Positions 52,188 through 61,569 of a DNA stretch of 64,000 nucleotides are shown here, one piece after another. Below the pieces are notes generated by a model. It worked only from the letters and a program-made list of their open reading frames with translations, was not told the DNA's origin and searched no databases. Every line of letters begins with the position of its first letter. Positions within the stretch are counted from its first letter, which is position 1. Source of the stretch: Flavobacterium algicola (GTDB taxonomy: Bacteria; Bacteroidota; Bacteroidia; Flavobacteriales; Flavobacteriaceae); assembly GCF_022399565.1 (NCBI RefSeq), contig NZ_JAJTUT010000001.1, positions 1,415,336 to 1,479,335 on the forward strand, read 5' to 3'. The translations under genes and the position numbers were made by a program.

Positions 52188-53186
52188 ATGTTTCCATTAC
52201 AAAGAGGTAGAAGATTAAGAACCAATGAGTCCATTCGTTCTTTAGTACGTGAAACGACATTGAGTCCATCTGACTTTATGTTTCCTATGTTTGTTGCAGA
52301 AGGAGAAAATGTAGAAGTTGCCATCCCCTCAATGCCTGGTATCTTTCGCCGCTCATTAGATTTGACAATTAAAGAGGTCAAAGAATTATACGATTTAGGA
52401 ATTCGAGCAGTTAATATTTATGTAAAAGTAAGTGAAAATTTAAAAGACAATACTGGTAAAGAAGCTTGGAATTCAGATGGATTGATGCAAAATACCATTC
52501 GTGCAATAAAAAAAGCGTGTCCAGAAATGATTGTAATGCCGGATGTGGCATTAGACCCCTATTCTGTTTATGGTCATGACGGAATAATTGCTAATGGAGA
52601 TGTCGAAAATGAATCAACAAATGATGCACTAGTAAAAATGGCAGTTTCACATGCGCAAGCAGGAGCCGACTTCGTTGCGCCTTCTGATATGATGGACGGT
52701 CGTGTACTGCGATTGCGCCAAGGGCTTGACGCTGCAGGATTTTATAACGTAGGAATTATGAGTTATTCGGCTAAATATGCCTCCGCATTTTATGGTCCTT
52801 TCCGCGATGCATTAGACAGCGCACCGAGAGAATCGGATGTTGTAGTACCAAAGGATAAAAAAACATATCAAATGGACTATGCCAATCGTATTGAGGCGAT
52901 TAAGGAAGCAATTTGGGATGTGGAAGAGGGAGCAGATATGGTAATGGTAAAACCAGGTATAGCTTACCTAGATATAGTACGTGAAGTAAAAAATGCAGTT
53001 AATGTACCTGTGACTGTATACCATGTTTCAGGGGAATACGCCATGATCAAAGCCGCTGCAGAAAAAGGTTGGTTAGATAATGACGCTATCATGATGGAGC
53101 AATTAATGTGTATTAAAAGAGCAGGAGCTAGTTTAATTTCGACTTATTTTGCAAAAGAGGCTGCGATATTATTAAACCAAAAATAA
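52188..53186 (+). CDS. hemB: Porphobilinogen synthase (delta-aminolevulinic acid dehydratase)
   Basis: Condenses two 5-aminolevulinate molecules to porphobilinogen. 332 residues. Active-site lysines Lys196 (SYSAKYASAFYGP) and Lys255 (VMVKPGIAYLDI) form Schiff bases. The metal loop near residues 119-132 reads DVALDPYSVYGHDG, in which the zinc-binding cysteines are replaced by Ala/Asp/His, so the enzyme should be magnesium-dependent or zinc-independent. The N-terminal FPLQRGRRLRTNESIRSLVR is typical. It ends the rightward run of heme genes. Confidence 0.97.
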   Translation: MFPLQRGRRLRTNESIRSLVRETTLSPSDFMFPMFVAEGENVEVAIPSMPGIFRRSLDLTIKEVKELYDLGIRAVNIYVKVSENLKDNTGKEAWNSDGLMQNTIRAIKKACPEMIVMPDVALDPYSVYGHDGIIANGDVENESTNDALVKMAVSHAQAGADFVAPSDMMDGRVLRLRQGLDAAGFYNVGIMSYSAKYASAFYGPFRDALDSAPRESDVVVPKDKKTYQMDYANRIEAIKEAIWDVEEGADMVMVKPGIAYLDIVREVKNAVNVPVTVYHVSGEYAMIKAAAEKGWLDNDAIMMEQLMCIKRAGASLISTYFAKEAAILLNQK

Positions 53187-53271
53187 AAGTTTTAATTTTC
53201 TGTTGGACTGATAATTATCATCGGATATAACAATTTTAAACAATAGCTTTGATAATATAAATAACGATATC

Positions 53272-53679
53272 ATGATAAAAATTATAATTTTTGGACTACT
53301 TTTTCTGGCGATGTCTTGTAAGAAACAAGAAGAAGAATCTTTTGGAAAACAAGAACCAGCCGCAAATACAGAAGCTTCCTCTGAAGGAATGGCGGCAGAG
53401 ACGCAAACGCCCGAGCAATTGGGAGAAATGATTTTTAACGGAAAAGGTAATTGCGTATCCTGCCATAAGGTAGACGCTAAATTGATAGGACCAAGCGTGC
53501 AAGAGATTGCTGCGGTTTATAAAGAGAAGGGTGGGGATATTATTTCTTTTTTGAAAGACGATGCAGAGCCTATTGTTGATCCAAGTCAATATGAAATTAT
53601 GAAAGCTAATTTTGCGATCACAAAAGCGATGACCGATGATGAGTTAAAAAACTTAGAGGCTTATATCTACAGCAAGTAA
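53272..53679 (+). CDS. Small c-type cytochrome lipoprotein
   Basis: 135 residues. Lipobox LAMSC with lipid-acceptor Cys16, then a Glu/Ala-rich tether. A single heme-binding CVSCH motif (Cys61, Cys64, His65) follows EMIFNGKGN, and the axial Met is likely in MKANFAITKAMTDDEL. The final helix LKNLEAYIYSK is typical of class I cytochrome c. Held by its lipid in the periplasm or outer membrane. It needs heme lyase, not present here. It lies 85 bp after hemB, so heme genes and a heme protein are neighbours. A hairpin ends the transcript. Confidence 0.88.
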   Translation: MIKIIIFGLLFLAMSCKKQEEESFGKQEPAANTEASSEGMAAETQTPEQLGEMIFNGKGNCVSCHKVDAKLIGPSVQEIAAVYKEKGGDIISFLKDDAEPIVDPSQYEIMKANFAITKAMTDDELKNLEAYIYSK

Positions 53680-53695
53680 TGTTGTATAATGAAGT

Positions 53696-53732
53696 AAAAA
53701 AGGAGTGAATGTAGAAATTCACTCCTTTTTTT
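53696..53732 (+). terminator. Terminator after the cytochrome gene
   Basis: Perfect 15-bp stem AAAAAAGGAGTGAAT and complement, loop GTAGAA, followed by a T-run. It lies 16 bp after the stop codon and may end the whole hemA-to-cytochrome run. Confidence 0.85.
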
Positions 53733-53999
53733 ATCTACTCTAAATCTTATTTTTTTATTAATTTAAGTAACTATTTTGAACTCTCTATTTAGTTTTGATA
53801 CTACGGTTAAATATTTTAATTTTTTTTTACAAGGTTATTGTTTTTTATCTACATTAGTATTCTGTTGTAAATACCTCTAAGTTATATAAGTAGCAACTCA
53901 TTTTCAAAAGACAAATTTAATTTATAATGACTTCCCTCCTTTGATGAAGCCTATGATTATTTATTGAATTGTGTATCGTTTTCAAATTGAGATCTGTTT
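53733..53999. other. Promoter region of the TonB-dependent receptor, no gene seen
   Basis: About 270 bp of AT-rich DNA with poly-T tracts (53820-53828). No exact -7 match close to the start; the region before the ATG at 54000 probably carries the promoter. Confidence 0.4.
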
Positions 54000-56837
54000 A
54001 TGAGAATACCATTGCTTACTTTCTTTATAAGTTTTCCCTATCTATTTCTTTATTCTCAGAGTAAAGCTCAAGTTTCAGGAACCATTTTAGATTCAAAATC
54101 GGCGCAGCCTTTATCATCTGTTGTTGTTACATTACAAAATACTGTTTGGATGCAGTTAACAAATTCCAATGGTAATTTTGCTATCGAAGTTGATGAAGCG
54201 GGTGACTATTTACTGTCTGCACACAGTCAAGGGTATAAAGATGTCTTATTGTCTATTGTGATTGCCAAAGGTGAGCATTTACAATTAGGTTCTCTCGCAC
54301 TTGAAGAGGATATTATTACTGATCAGCAGAGTAATACAATCCGTCTTCTAGATGAAGAAGTACAGGATGATAATGGCAGTTCTGAAAATACTTCCGTTTT
54401 ACTACAATCAACTAAGGATGCTTTTCAACAAGCTGCAGCTTTTAATTGGGGTGCAGCGCGATTTAGAATGCGTGGTCTAGATAGTGAGCAAGCGACAACT
54501 CTTATCAATGGCATCAAAATGAACAAGGTTTATGATGGTCGACCACAGTGGGGAAACTGGGGCGGACTCAACGATGTGACACGAAATCAAGAATTAACAA
54601 TAGGAACAGCTGCATCAGACTATAGTTTTGGTGGTGTTTTGGGAGCGCAAGAAATCAATACTAGAGCTTCAATTTACAGAAAAGGAACGCGTATCACTTT
54701 CTCAGGAACAAATACCAATTACAATTGGCGAACGATAGTTACTCATGCTTCGGGATTACAGTCAAACGGCTGGGCGTATATCATTTCTGCAGGAAAACGT
54801 TGGGCAGATGAAGGTTATTTTGATGGCACAACCTACGATGGGAATTCGGTGTTTATAGGTGTCGAAAAGAAATTAAATGATCAGCATTCCATTAACTTCT
54901 CTGGTTTTTATACGCCAAATTCTAGAGGTAAAAATTCGCCCAATACCGATGAAGTTTTGCAGCTCACTCCCAAAAATTACAATTCTTACTGGGGATTGTT
55001 AGACGGCAAACAAAGAAATGCGAGGGTCAAAACTGTAGAAGAACCCATCCTTATGCTGAATCATTACTTTAATATTAATGATCATAGTAATCTACAGTCC
55101 TCGATCATGTATCAGACCGGAAAAGTAAGTAATAGTAACATTGATTATCAAAATGCCAATAGTCCTGATCCTACCTATTATCGAAAATTACCTAGCTACT
55201 ATCTTTCTCTATATGCACCTGACCAAGGTGAAAATTCAGGCGCTTTTACTCCAGATTTAGAGAACGCAGAGAAAAGTCGACTGCAGTTTTTAGAAAATCC
55301 TCAAATTGATTGGAACGGAATGTACCGCGCTAATCAAAGTCCGGTATTTGACGCTAGTGGTAAAGTTACAAGTTATGTGCCCGCGCAAAGTCATTATGTA
55401 CTTTATGAAGACAGAACAGATGACACCACTGTAACGGCGAATAGTCTCTTTGATACACAAATAAACGATAATGTTATTATGAATGCGGGCGGTTCTTTTT
55501 CTCAATTAAAATCGCATAACTATCAAAAGCTAATTGACTTACTGGGAGGTGCGTTCTTTGAGGATTTTGATCCTTATTATAAAGGGACACATGCGCAATC
55601 TGACTTGAATAATCCCAACAGAAAAGTCATGAAAGGAGAGGCGTATGGTTACAATTTTAATTATTTAACCCAAATATATGATGCATTCACGCAGTTTAAA
55701 TTCACTTATAAAACAGTAGATTTCTACCTAGCCCAATCGTTTTCAAATACATTATATCAAAGAGAAGGATTGTATAAAAACGGAATTTATGAAACTAATT
55801 CCTATGGGAAAAGTGAGCAGCTTAAATTTGAAAACTTTGGTTTTAAAGGTGGTATGCTTTTTAAATTGTCAGGTAAACAATCTGTAACCTTAAATGGAGC
55901 TCATCTCACCAAAGCTCCATCTCTAAAAAGTAGTTTCCCCAACTCACGCATTAGCAATGTTGTTATTCCTTCCTTAGAAAGTGAAACAATTAATAGTGTT
56001 GATGCAAGCTACTATTACCGCTCTCCAAAATTAAAAACAAGACTTACTATTTATACGGTGTTGCAAGAGAATGCAACACAAACTTCCTTTTTTTATGCCG
56101 AAGGGATTTTTGATAATGGTGCTGGATATACAAGTACTAATGCTTTTGTTGAACAGACTTTAACTCATTTGAATAAGCGAAATCAAGGTCTGGAATGGAG
56201 TATGGAATACAATATCAATGCCACATTAAAAGCAACTTTTGCAGCTGCATATGGTCAATACGTTTATGCAAATAACCCTAATGTTACTATTAGCAATGAT
56301 GCGTTGGCTACCGTAGTCAATCCAAATCCGGTTATTGATTTTGGTACAGCACTACTTAAAAATTATAAACTAGCAGGTATGCCGCAACAAGCCTATAGTT
56401 TTGGTATGGAATATCGTGATCCACATTATTGGTGGTTGGCCTCTAATATTAATTTTCTCGATGCACGTTATGTAGATATTTCACCCATAGCAAGAACGAG
56501 TCGTTTTTATACGAATCCTGCTAGTGGCTTTGTCTTTCCCGAAGCGACAGAAGAAACAGCCAAAATTCTTTTGGCACAAGAAAAATTAGATTCTGTAGCA
56601 TTACTCAATGTCATTGGTGGAAAGTCTTGGCACATCCATAAAAAATATCTGGGGTTATTTTTTAGCATCAATAATGTTTTAGATACTGCTTACAAAACAG
56701 GAGGTTATGAGCAAGCTCGTAATGCTAATTTCCGTCAACGTAATCAGGATTTGGCTAGTAACGCACCTTCTTTTGCTAATAAATATTTTCAGGGATACGG
56801 TCGCACGTATTATGTTAACCTCAACTTTAGTTTATAA
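54000..56837 (+). CDS. TonB-dependent outer-membrane receptor
   Basis: 945 residues. Signal peptide MRIPLLTFFISFPYLFLYSQ, then a carboxypeptidase-D-like regulatory domain (AQVSGTILDSKSAQPLSSVV, residues ~25-110), a short plug (LLQSTKDAFQQAAAFNWGAA, RFRMRGLDSEQATTLINGI) and a large beta-barrel with strands rich in aromatic residues. The C-terminus YFQGYGRTYYVNLNFSL ends in an aromatic barrel strand. It takes up a ligand with TonB energy. I cannot see a typical TonB box by eye; a Thr/Gln-rich stretch precedes the plug. It is not a SusC: no SusD follows. It is joined 15 bp later to a DUF5689 lipoprotein, a pair known in flavobacteria. Substrate unknown. Confidence 0.85.
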   Translation: MRIPLLTFFISFPYLFLYSQSKAQVSGTILDSKSAQPLSSVVVTLQNTVWMQLTNSNGNFAIEVDEAGDYLLSAHSQGYKDVLLSIVIAKGEHLQLGSLALEEDIITDQQSNTIRLLDEEVQDDNGSSENTSVLLQSTKDAFQQAAAFNWGAARFRMRGLDSEQATTLINGIKMNKVYDGRPQWGNWGGLNDVTRNQELTIGTAASDYSFGGVLGAQEINTRASIYRKGTRITFSGTNTNYNWRTIVTHASGLQSNGWAYIISAGKRWADEGYFDGTTYDGNSVFIGVEKKLNDQHSINFSGFYTPNSRGKNSPNTDEVLQLTPKNYNSYWGLLDGKQRNARVKTVEEPILMLNHYFNINDHSNLQSSIMYQTGKVSNSNIDYQNANSPDPTYYRKLPSYYLSLYAPDQGENSGAFTPDLENAEKSRLQFLENPQIDWNGMYRANQSPVFDASGKVTSYVPAQSHYVLYEDRTDDTTVTANSLFDTQINDNVIMNAGGSFSQLKSHNYQKLIDLLGGAFFEDFDPYYKGTHAQSDLNNPNRKVMKGEAYGYNFNYLTQIYDAFTQFKFTYKTVDFYLAQSFSNTLYQREGLYKNGIYETNSYGKSEQLKFENFGFKGGMLFKLSGKQSVTLNGAHLTKAPSLKSSFPNSRISNVVIPSLESETINSVDASYYYRSPKLKTRLTIYTVLQENATQTSFFYAEGIFDNGAGYTSTNAFVEQTLTHLNKRNQGLEWSMEYNINATLKATFAAAYGQYVYANNPNVTISNDALATVVNPNPVIDFGTALLKNYKLAGMPQQAYSFGMEYRDPHYWWLASNINFLDARYVDISPIARTSRFYTNPASGFVFPEATEETAKILLAQEKLDSVALLNVIGGKSWHIHKKYLGLFFSINNVLDTAYKTGGYEQARNANFRQRNQDLASNAPSFANKYFQGYGRTYYVNLNFSL

Positions 56838-56851
56838 TAAAATCTAGAATT

Positions 56852-58198
56852 ATGAAGTCGCTATCTTATTTATCAATCGTTTTTATTTTTACTTTTTCGG
56901 CTTGTATTCCAGAAGAAGTTGCTGTACCTGAATTAATTTGCAATCAGCCCGACTATGAGATTAATAGAACTATTTCGGAAGTTATAAAGAATGCCAATTC
57001 TGTGGTGAAACAATACACCTATGATGATGTAATTGAGGCCTATGTAATCTCAACAGATGAGTACGGTAATTTTTTTAAAACACTGCACCTTCAAACTTTG
57101 GCCACAGCTACTGCTCCTTCAATTGGGTTTAGTGTTCCAGCGGATGCTTCAAATTTGTATGTCGACTTTAGACTGGGCAACAAAGTTTACTTAAAATTAA
57201 AGAACCAGTATACTGACATTTATTACGGAGGACTTAGGATTGGAGGTATATATGCCAATGCTTATAATGAATCATCGGTGGGACGTTTGTCGCAGAATGA
57301 TTATAAAAACGTACTTCACCCCTCTTGCGTAACTTTTACTGATGATCAATTAGTTAAGAAAATGACCATTCCAGAACTATTAAAAGATAGCAATCTAAAT
57401 ACTTTAGTAGAGTTAAACGATGTTCAATTTGCTACTGCTGCAATTGGTCGTCATTATTTTGAAGAATCAAACAATGTGGGAGGCGGTACTAATTGGTATC
57501 TTATAGATAAAAATGGAAATCAAGTATACTTAAGAACGAGTAGTTATGCTCGCTTTGCTTCAAATCTTGTCCCTACGACCAAGGTAAAAATCCGTGCTGT
57601 TCTAACTAAGTTTGGACTAGATTATCAGTTAGCTGTACGCTCAGAGGCAGATATAGAACCGACGACTGCTCGTGGTATGCCGTTTTTCACAGAAGACTTT
57701 CAAACAGTTACAGACAAAAGTAATTTAAGCCTACCAGGTTGGTCCAATTTAGTGCAAGCAGGTTCACTTTTTTGGAAAGGGGCAATGTATAATGGCAATG
57801 GCTGTGCTGAATTTTTGATAAGTGGTACAAAGGTAAACTCAAACATTGCGTGGTTAATTTCACCAAAAATAGATATGGATGTGTACAAAAACGAAGTTCT
57901 AACTTTTAGAAGTGCGCAACATCATTTAGACGTCGATTCCCCATTAAATACTTTAGAAGTATATATTTCTAAAAATTTTGACGGTCTTGATGTCTCAAAA
58001 GCAACTTGGGTAAAAGCTAGTTTCAACGTGCCTCAACAAACAACGCCTTGGTATCAATTTATCGGTTCTGGTGGAGTGGATTTATCGGGTTACACAGGTA
58101 AGATAAATATAGCTTTCAAATACATAGGATCTGGTAAAAATACAGCTTTGGATGGTGCTTTTCAACTAGATGATGTGCAAATTTATGGCGATAAATAA
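56852..58198 (+). CDS. DUF5689 surface lipoprotein
   Basis: 448 residues. Lipobox FSAC with lipid Cys18. Residues ~40-230 form the DUF5689 domain (OB-fold-like; ADIYYGGLRIGG-like strand seen as TDIYYGGLRIGGIYANAYN, and VKIRAVLTKFGLDYQLAVRS). The C-terminal ~180 residues resemble a choice-of-anchor/CBM-like jelly roll (FFTEDFQTVTDKSNLSLPGW, ending FKYIGSGKNTALDGAFQLDD VQIYG). It is the partner of the TonB-dependent receptor 15 bp upstream and probably sits on the cell surface to bind or hold the ligand. DUF5689 proteins are often found near nucleases and phosphatases, but none is adjacent here. Confidence 0.78.
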   Translation: MKSLSYLSIVFIFTFSACIPEEVAVPELICNQPDYEINRTISEVIKNANSVVKQYTYDDVIEAYVISTDEYGNFFKTLHLQTLATATAPSIGFSVPADASNLYVDFRLGNKVYLKLKNQYTDIYYGGLRIGGIYANAYNESSVGRLSQNDYKNVLHPSCVTFTDDQLVKKMTIPELLKDSNLNTLVELNDVQFATAAIGRHYFEESNNVGGGTNWYLIDKNGNQVYLRTSSYARFASNLVPTTKVKIRAVLTKFGLDYQLAVRSEADIEPTTARGMPFFTEDFQTVTDKSNLSLPGWSNLVQAGSLFWKGAMYNGNGCAEFLISGTKVNSNIAWLISPKIDMDVYKNEVLTFRSAQHHLDVDSPLNTLEVYISKNFDGLDVSKATWVKASFNVPQQTTPWYQFIGSGGVDLSGYTGKINIAFKYIGSGKNTALDGAFQLDDVQIYGDK

Positions 58199-58277
58199 GG
58201 TAGTGGAATTAGAATTGTAAATTACAGTAGATTCATTTTTATGATTTTATTAGAATTTAACTATTGATTAAATGAAC

Positions 58278-58285
58278 TACATTTG
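58278..58285 (+). promoter_or_regulatory. Probable -7 element of the AsmA-like gene
   Basis: TACATTTG matches TAnnTTTG, 16 bp before the ATG at 58301. An upstream TTG at 58283 overlaps it, which argues for 58301 as the start. Confidence 0.45.
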
Positions 58286-58300
58286 CACGAAAATAAAATT

Positions 58301-61027
58301 ATGAAAATGTTCCTTGTCAAAGGGCTGAAGGTTATAGGTATTACAATAATTAGCTTGTTGTCTTTGATGATTATTCTACCCAAATTATTTCCAGAATTCA
58401 TCACCAATCAAATTAAAATTTATGCTAATAATAATATTGAAGGCGAATTACGATTTCAAGAATCAAATCTTTCCTTTTTTGACCACTTTCCATCATTAAC
58501 ACTTACGCTACAGGATTTTAAACTAGATGGAGCAGCACCATTTAAGAAAGAAACTTTGATCAGTGCAGAAGAGATGGCGTTTGGAATAAATATTTCTAGA
58601 TTAATTTTTAATAAGGAAGTAAAGGTTGATCAAATATTTGTATCGAATGCCCTCTTTAATATTAAAGTAAATGAACTAGGTCAAGCTAATTACAGTGTTT
58701 ATAAATCGAAAGGAAAAACTGTTTCAGACGCGGATAATTCGGATACTTCGATTAAATTAGAAAAAATTGACATTAAAAATACCAAGATAATTTATGATGA
58801 TTTATCAACTAAAATTTTAATAGAAGCACGTGGTTTTAATTATGTGGGAAAAGGAGATTTAGAAAAATCTGTTTTTGATTTGGTTACAGAGGCAAATATA
58901 AATTCTTTTGATTTCAATTTTGGAGGGGAGCAATACTTAAAAAACAAACAAGTAAACGCAGCACTAATTACCAAAATAAACACAACTTCTTTGGCATTTG
59001 AATTTAAGCAAAACGATTTGAAAATTAATAAGCTCCCAGTTGATTTTAAGGGTACTTTTAATTTTATCAAAGAGGGTTACGCTATGAATTTTGTAGTCAA
59101 ATCAATGAATAGTAATTTATACGATTTTTTCACAGCGCTGCCACCACAATTTACACAATGGTTGTCTAAGACTAAAATTGAGGGTAAAACAGATGTAGTG
59201 CTAACGCTAAAAGGAGATTATATAGAAACTCAAGACAAAAAGCCGGATTTGGAATTTAAAATGAATATTCGAAAAGGAATGATTGCTTACGACAAAGTAC
59301 CGGTCGCCGCCTCGAATCTTTTCCTGAATTTTGGTACAAAACTACCTTCTTTGGACCCTAAACTTTTGAATGTGAAAATTGACTCTGTCTACTTTAATCT
59401 AGGCAAAGAATATTTAAATGGTTCGTTGGATATAAAAGGATTGGAACAGCCTAGAATTAATGCTCGCCTAAGCGCAAATATGGATCTAGCAAAAATAAAC
59501 AGTGCTTTTGGAATCACTACAATTGATTTAAAAGGAGTTGTAGATGCAAATTTTGAGGCAGATGGTGTTTTTGATATAAAAAATAAATTATTACCCAAAA
59601 CAAAGGGGTATGTTAAGATCAAAAATGGCGCTATCAAAACGCCTTATTATCCAAATTCTATTACAGGTATAAATCTAGATTTAAAAATGGATAACCCGGT
59701 AGGAACTACAAAAGATTTGTCGGTAGAAATGAGACCAGCTTCTTTTATTTTTGAAGGTAAGCCCGTTAATGTTGTTGGAGCTTTCAGTAATTTAGACGAT
59801 ATTCATTATGATTTAAAAATAAAGGGTGAAATGGATTTGGGTAAAATATATCAAGTTTTTTCTCAAAAAGGTCTTGATGTAAATGGATATATCAAAGCCG
59901 ACCTTGCTCTGAAGGGATCTCAAAGCGATGCTACAAATGGTAGGTATTCTAATTTGAAAAATAGTGGATCTTTATTATTACGCAATATTACCACTCACTC
60001 ACAGTATTTACCAAAAGCATTTGTTATCAATGAAGGTCTATTTACTTTTAAACAGGACCAACTTGAATTTAAAAATTTTAGCGCTTCATATGGTCAGTCA
60101 GACTTTGTAATGAATGGTACAATGAGCAATGTTATCAATTTTGTCTTATCTGATAAAGCAATTTTAAAAGGAAATTTCGATTTAAAAAGTAAAAATTTGT
60201 ACGTTGACGAATTTATGTATTTTAGTCCTGATCCTGCATTAGCTGATGTAACTAGTTCTACGGTTAGTTCGGGAGTTGTTATAGTTCCACCCAATTTTAA
60301 TTTCAACTTATCGGCACGCGCTGATAAAGTATATTGGCAAGATTTGAAGATATCCCAATTGCTTGGTAATCTTACTATAAACAAAGGAAAATTACAACTG
60401 ACAAATTCTGGTTTCTCTATTATTGATAGTCCTGTGAAAATGGATGTCGAGTATGCTAATGAAACATTGGAAAGAGCTTCTTTTGATTTTAAGATAAATG
60501 CCAAGGATTTCGACATAAAGAGAGCTTATAATGAGATTGAAATGTTTCGTAATATGGCATCGGCGGCAAAAAGTGCGGAAGGAATTGTATCTTTGGATTA
60601 TGCGGTAAAGGGAAAGTTAAATCAAGACATGCAACCAATTTATCCGTCACTTTCGGGAGGAGGTATACTTTCTGTGCAGGATGTACAGATGAAAGGTTTT
60701 AAAATGTTTAATAACGTAAGCAAATCAACAAATTTTGAAAGTATTAAAGATCCAAATGTTACTAAGGTTGCGATCAATACAACTATCAAGAATAATGTGA
60801 TTACAATTGAGCAATTTAAGTTTAAATTTGCAGGCTTTAGACCTCGTATTGAAGGAACTTCTAGTTTTGACGGTCAACTGAATATTAAAATGCGTTTGGG
60901 ACTACCACCATTGGGTATAATAGGAATTCCTTTGACAGTTACTGGAACCCAAGAAAATCCAAAAGTCAAAATAGGTAAGAAAACAGAAGAAATTGAAGAA
61001 CAAGAATATATTGAAACTACTAATTAA
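58301..61027 (+). CDS. Large AsmA-family inner-membrane protein
   Basis: 908 residues. N-terminal transmembrane anchor (GLKVIGITIISLLSLMIILP, residues ~6-25) and a long periplasmic domain rich in repeats like VLTLKGDYIETQ and KTKGYVKIKNGAIKTPYYPN, typical of AsmA proteins, which are thought to transfer lipids between membranes. Near the C-terminus is the AsmA_2-like stretch with YAVKGKLNQDMQPIYPSLSG, IEGTSSFDGQLNIKMRLGLP and a final PPLGIIGIPLTVTGTQENPK. The charged C-terminal tail is EEIEEQEYIETTN. It precedes an FKBP lipoprotein by 19 bp, so the two may be expressed together. Confidence 0.87.
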   Translation: MKMFLVKGLKVIGITIISLLSLMIILPKLFPEFITNQIKIYANNNIEGELRFQESNLSFFDHFPSLTLTLQDFKLDGAAPFKKETLISAEEMAFGINISRLIFNKEVKVDQIFVSNALFNIKVNELGQANYSVYKSKGKTVSDADNSDTSIKLEKIDIKNTKIIYDDLSTKILIEARGFNYVGKGDLEKSVFDLVTEANINSFDFNFGGEQYLKNKQVNAALITKINTTSLAFEFKQNDLKINKLPVDFKGTFNFIKEGYAMNFVVKSMNSNLYDFFTALPPQFTQWLSKTKIEGKTDVVLTLKGDYIETQDKKPDLEFKMNIRKGMIAYDKVPVAASNLFLNFGTKLPSLDPKLLNVKIDSVYFNLGKEYLNGSLDIKGLEQPRINARLSANMDLAKINSAFGITTIDLKGVVDANFEADGVFDIKNKLLPKTKGYVKIKNGAIKTPYYPNSITGINLDLKMDNPVGTTKDLSVEMRPASFIFEGKPVNVVGAFSNLDDIHYDLKIKGEMDLGKIYQVFSQKGLDVNGYIKADLALKGSQSDATNGRYSNLKNSGSLLLRNITTHSQYLPKAFVINEGLFTFKQDQLEFKNFSASYGQSDFVMNGTMSNVINFVLSDKAILKGNFDLKSKNLYVDEFMYFSPDPALADVTSSTVSSGVVIVPPNFNFNLSARADKVYWQDLKISQLLGNLTINKGKLQLTNSGFSIIDSPVKMDVEYANETLERASFDFKINAKDFDIKRAYNEIEMFRNMASAAKSAEGIVSLDYAVKGKLNQDMQPIYPSLSGGGILSVQDVQMKGFKMFNNVSKSTNFESIKDPNVTKVAINTTIKNNVITIEQFKFKFAGFRPRIEGTSSFDGQLNIKMRLGLPPLGIIGIPLTVTGTQENPKVKIGKKTEEIEEQEYIETTN

Positions 61028-61046
61028 TTAAATAAAAATAAAAAAC

Positions 61047-61520
61047 ATGAAATATACCATCATGGCATTAATGCTAACCATCTTTGTTTCCTGCAATCAA
61101 AATAACGGTTTTGAGTATACCACTCCTGACACTACAGATTATACAGCGGCTAATGACAAAGAAATTACAGATTATATTGCTGCAAACAAGCTAACTGCGA
61201 CTAAAACAGAAAGCGGATTGTACTACGTAATGACGACCGAAGGAACCGGGGCAAACCCGACCGCTACGTCAAATGTTACAGTAGCATATAAAGGATACTA
61301 CACTTCTGGCAAAATATTTGATCAAAGTGCAGATACAGGTATAACTTTTGGATTGCAACAAGTAATCAAAGGTTGGACGGAAGGAATTCCTTATTTTAAA
61401 GAAGGAGGTAAAGGAATGCTTTTGATTCCGTCTCATTTAGGATACGGAAGTTCAACTAGAAATGGAATCCCAGGTGGTTCGGTACTTCTGTTTGACATAC
61501 ACTTGATTGCAATAAAATAA
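61047..61520 (+). CDS. FKBP-type peptidyl-prolyl isomerase lipoprotein
   Basis: 157 residues. Lipobox IFVSC with Cys16, so anchored to a membrane facing the periplasm. A short linker precedes the FKBP domain: TKTESGLYYVMTTEGTG, VTVAYKGYYTSGKIFDQSAD, GLQQVIKGWTEGIPYFKEGG with the active-site Trp, and LIPSHLGYGSSTRNGIPGGS, LLFDIHLIAIK. Catalyses cis-trans isomerisation of proline bonds to help folding of exported proteins. Lies 19 bp after the AsmA gene. Confidence 0.93.
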   Translation: MKYTIMALMLTIFVSCNQNNGFEYTTPDTTDYTAANDKEITDYIAANKLTATKTESGLYYVMTTEGTGANPTATSNVTVAYKGYYTSGKIFDQSADTGITFGLQQVIKGWTEGIPYFKEGGKGMLLIPSHLGYGSSTRNGIPGGSVLLFDIHLIAIK

Positions 61521-61569
61521 AAGTTATCCAATTTTTACAAATCGCTAATTTTTTAGCTTATATACTATT

